Assembly (NCBI GenBank): GCA_943735955.1
Contig: OX030956.1
Span: forward strand, 5,973,876 to 6,037,875
DNA length: 64,000 nucleotides
Direction of reading: 5' to 3'
DNA from: Piscicola geometra
Taxonomy: Eukaryota; Annelida; Clitellata; Hirudinida; Piscicolidae
Shown here: piece after piece, positions 62,001 through 64,000 of the stretch
How positions within the stretch are numbered: the first letter of the stretch is position 1
How the letters are laid out: every line of letters begins with the position of its first letter
Program-made: the position numbers and the translations under genes
Notes under the pieces: model-generated
Databases searched by the model: none
Told to the model about the DNA's origin: nothing
The model's input: the letters and a program-made list of their open reading frames with translations, nothing else

Positions 62001-63240
62001 CACCACTGCTGGCCTGCTTTGCCTAGCGATCTTGTAGGGTTCCTTGGGGGCGACGTTGGTGAACTCGTGCACAAAGTCACACTTGAGCGTCTCTTCGGTC
62101 TCGATGCAAGCTTCATCGCTCGTTGCCGGTCCATCGTCGATGCCCTCGAAGACGTCTCCGTACTTTTCCACCTCCTGGTACAGAGTGAGAGTGCCACTGT
62201 CGGAGTAATAAGGCTCTGCCTTGTCCTCCCTCTTCATCTTCTTCAAACAAACCAGTCTCCAGTCGATTATGTCTGTGTGCGTGTGCTTGTGTGTGTGTGT
62301 GTGTGTCTGTGTGTGTGTGTCTGTGTGTGTGTGTTTGTGTTGTGTGTGTGTGTGTGTGTGTGTCTGTGTGTGTGTGTCTGTGTGTGTGTTTGAGTTCAAG
62401 AAATTGGTGTGATCTTGAAATTCTGTTTTATTTTTGCTTTTTAAACAATTAAAAATTAAGTTTAAAATCTTTACAAGATTTGCACACTGATTTCTCTCAA
62501 ACGACATAAATAATGGTATTTTAATGCATAAGAAAAGTGGAGTCGTACAAAATAGACTGAGTGCAGACAGGATGAAAATGCTGGAAAGGGCAACGGTGCC
62601 TGTGAGTTGGTCGATGAATAATCCATCGTTTAAAGTCTTTATTTATTTATTTTATTTCTTGACCAAAACGTAGACTTTAAAAGATGAGAAAATAAATCCC
62701 AAAAAATGTTCAAAGCAATGTTACTTTTGTTATTCTGGAGGAAGCACAGGGTTTCCTTGACGGCGTTTACGACATAGTAGTTGACGTACGTCTTGAAAAC
62801 CTCCACGTGACACATGCCTTTCTGCAGCATCGAAGCTGAATTCTCGCCCAGTTTGCGACACATGTCGAGCTTTCTCTTCATCTCCGCTTCACTTTTCCCC
62901 ACCTCCCACCACCATATCTCTCCCGCCTCATAGCGCTTTAGGTCTTCCAGGTGTCTAGTTTGGGTCGAGGGTAGAATTTAAACTTTTATGGGAGGATGGG
63001 TATTGGCCTTCGAGTTACATCGTTCAAATTTCATACTCAAAAAGTTTGATGCTATAAAAATCTTATATCAACACAAATACAAACAGATGCATTTATGAGT
63101 GTCTATATCTTTAATTGTTCACTATATATACAAAAGCATACAGCATTCCCCACAACCAACAAACCAACGAACCTCCACTCCTGCTGGTCCACTCCCATGT
63201 AGGAGAAGAGGCCACCCGAGAGGAGGTCGAAGAGCGACAT
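56093..63240 (-). CDS. FSIP2-like (fibrous sheath-interacting protein 2 N-terminal region) coiled-coil protein
   Basis: Seventeen exons join in frame (1,161 codons): 63173-63240, 62725-62954, 62004-62272, 61271-61456, 60924-61069, 60645-60753, 60266-60387, 59965-60058, 59700-59810, 59369-59516, 58952-59010, 58614-58660, 58384-58507, 58227-58281, 57699-58113, 57205-57523, 56093-57073. The stretch NKLPMLKKVPDGAVSLYLAD ... MEYDSLRDPYLKCYFSNTNR ... LVTRDGKTITSLKTYNKYRH resembles the N-terminus of FSIP2, a sperm-flagellum fibrous sheath protein that binds AKAP4. Charged helices predicted to form coiled coils follow, then an acidic tail with two copies of a TPNTPD motif (LMTPNTPDQMDEYIED and PLTPNTPDVVDDIFIED) and a Glu/Ala-rich end. 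The FSIP2 match is from memory, not a search. The first three exons could be a separate small gene, with this one starting at ATG 61447. Exon 60924-61069 ends in a GC donor. Confidence 0.72.
57600..57660 (-). mobile_element. Dispersed SINE-tail repeat in an FSIP2-like intron
   Basis: aatcaatcaaatatatttat, then atagcaattcttcatgaatt and caagagc; same blocks as 40930-40990. It ends about 40 bases from the donor at 57698. Confidence 0.5.
58515..58580 (-). mobile_element. Dispersed SINE-tail repeat in an FSIP2-like intron
   Basis: aatcaatcaatcaaataaat, then taatatagcgcttttccata and aattcaaaagc. It occupies most of the short intron 58508-58613. Confidence 0.5.
62273..62393. repeat. (GT)n microsatellite touching a minus-strand acceptor
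   Basis: On the minus strand about 120 bases of (CA)n with interruptions end in cacag at 62273, directly before exon 62004-62272. Confidence 0.9.
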
Positions 63241-64000
63241 TGCGAGTATCACAGCGATTGGACCCATTTCGTATTTCGAGGAGGTAGTGTGAAGACGTTA
63301 TACCCGACGCATTTAAAATGTCCAAGAGATGTTTATAAATGTTTTTTGTTTTGTATACACGTCATAGAAACGTAAACATCAAACAAATAGTGATATTTGC
63401 GATGATTTTAGTTCTAGTTGAGTTTGCTTTAATTTTTAAGATTTAATTGTAGTTTATTTCAAATTAATTCACTGGTTCCAAAAAATGTGCTTTCTTTATG
63501 ACCATTTAAGTTTTCTATTCAGTAAAATTATAAAAGCATATCACTTTCATTTTATTGAAGCAATTTTAAAAAATTAAACTTGGATAAACTTAAATAAAGT
63601 TACGAAACAAAACTAGAACCAATCAAAAAATATTTCAACATAATTGTTAACTTTTTCATTGATTTTTATTCTCAAATAAACATAGCAATCCAGCATTGTG
63701 ACTTTAAAGAACTCCAAAAACGAGGACAGCATGATCAATTTAGTTTTAAAACTCCTCCGCAAGTGTACAATTATTCCATAAAGTTAATCCCATCCGAATA
63801 AATAGACTGCAAAAATCAACAAATTCAATGTTATAAAATTAAATAAAAAGCAAGAATATGACATGTATCCTCTATAATCTATAGATGATGGTCTATAGAC
63901 TATAGAGCATAGCATGCTTACTCTCTCAACACTCAAGAGCTCCAAACGAAGGCTACTGCACTAGTGTTTCGAGAGATTCCAGAAGGTAATTTATCAATAC
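63241..64000. other. AT-rich region upstream of the FSIP2-like gene
   Basis: Should contain the promoter of the minus-strand gene if its start at 63240 is right. No other exon, RNA gene or repeat is seen. A short tatag-rich palindromic patch (ctatagactatagagcatag) lies at about 63890-63915. Confidence 0.4.

Overview
The window is nuclear DNA from an animal. All genes are split by many short AT-rich introns with GT-AG (occasionally GC-AG) borders, exons are clearly richer in G+C than introns, and the gene set (axonemal dynein, SREBP with membrane-cleavage signals, HNK-1-type carbohydrate sulfotransferase, CD164-like sialomucin) is metazoan. The LINE, tRNA-derived SINEs, foldback elements and minisatellites suggest a small-bodied invertebrate, possibly a spiralian (annelid, mollusc or flatworm relative). 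That placement is inference; no rRNA, mitochondrial gene or other species marker is present.

Layout. 1-950: end of a non-LTR retrotransposon (- strand), followed by an unexplained GC-rich stretch to about 2110. 3130-6315: cytosolic 5'-nucleotidase III (-). 6846-8282: cyclophilin (+), head to head with it. 9075-10446: CD164-like sialomucin (-). 10547-11671: Golgi sulfotransferase (-). About 13500-45490: one axonemal dynein heavy chain of the DNAH3/7/12 size class, about 73 exons and about 3,940 residues, on +. 46092-54934: SREBP (+). 56093-63240: a coiled-coil protein resembling the N-terminus of fibrous sheath-interacting protein 2 (-), convergent with SREBP. Beyond 63240 I see no gene.

Exon borders were placed by joining reading frames across introns. 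Phases balance exactly for the nucleotidase, cyclophilin, sialomucin, sulfotransferase and FSIP2-like genes and for nearly all of dynein and SREBP. Borders may be off by a base or two. Unsettled points are the 5' end of dynein, the dynein exon near 40990, the dynein intron near 41930, and the SREBP exons between 53712 and 54258.

The most striking feature is in the dynein gene. A minisatellite of about 51 copies has a 36-bp unit made of the last 23 bases of exon 22 plus the first 13 bases of its intron, so every copy carries the splice donor in the same phase. It is followed by a second array of 49 near-identical 24-bp units. Elsewhere, tandem repeats also start at or copy splice junctions (3881-3958, 21021-21292, 35571-36300, and microsatellites touching splice sites in SREBP and the FSIP2-like gene). 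Two genes, dynein and the FSIP2-like gene, point to a ciliary or flagellar role; the others are housekeeping, lipid-regulatory or glycoconjugate genes with no obvious shared pathway.
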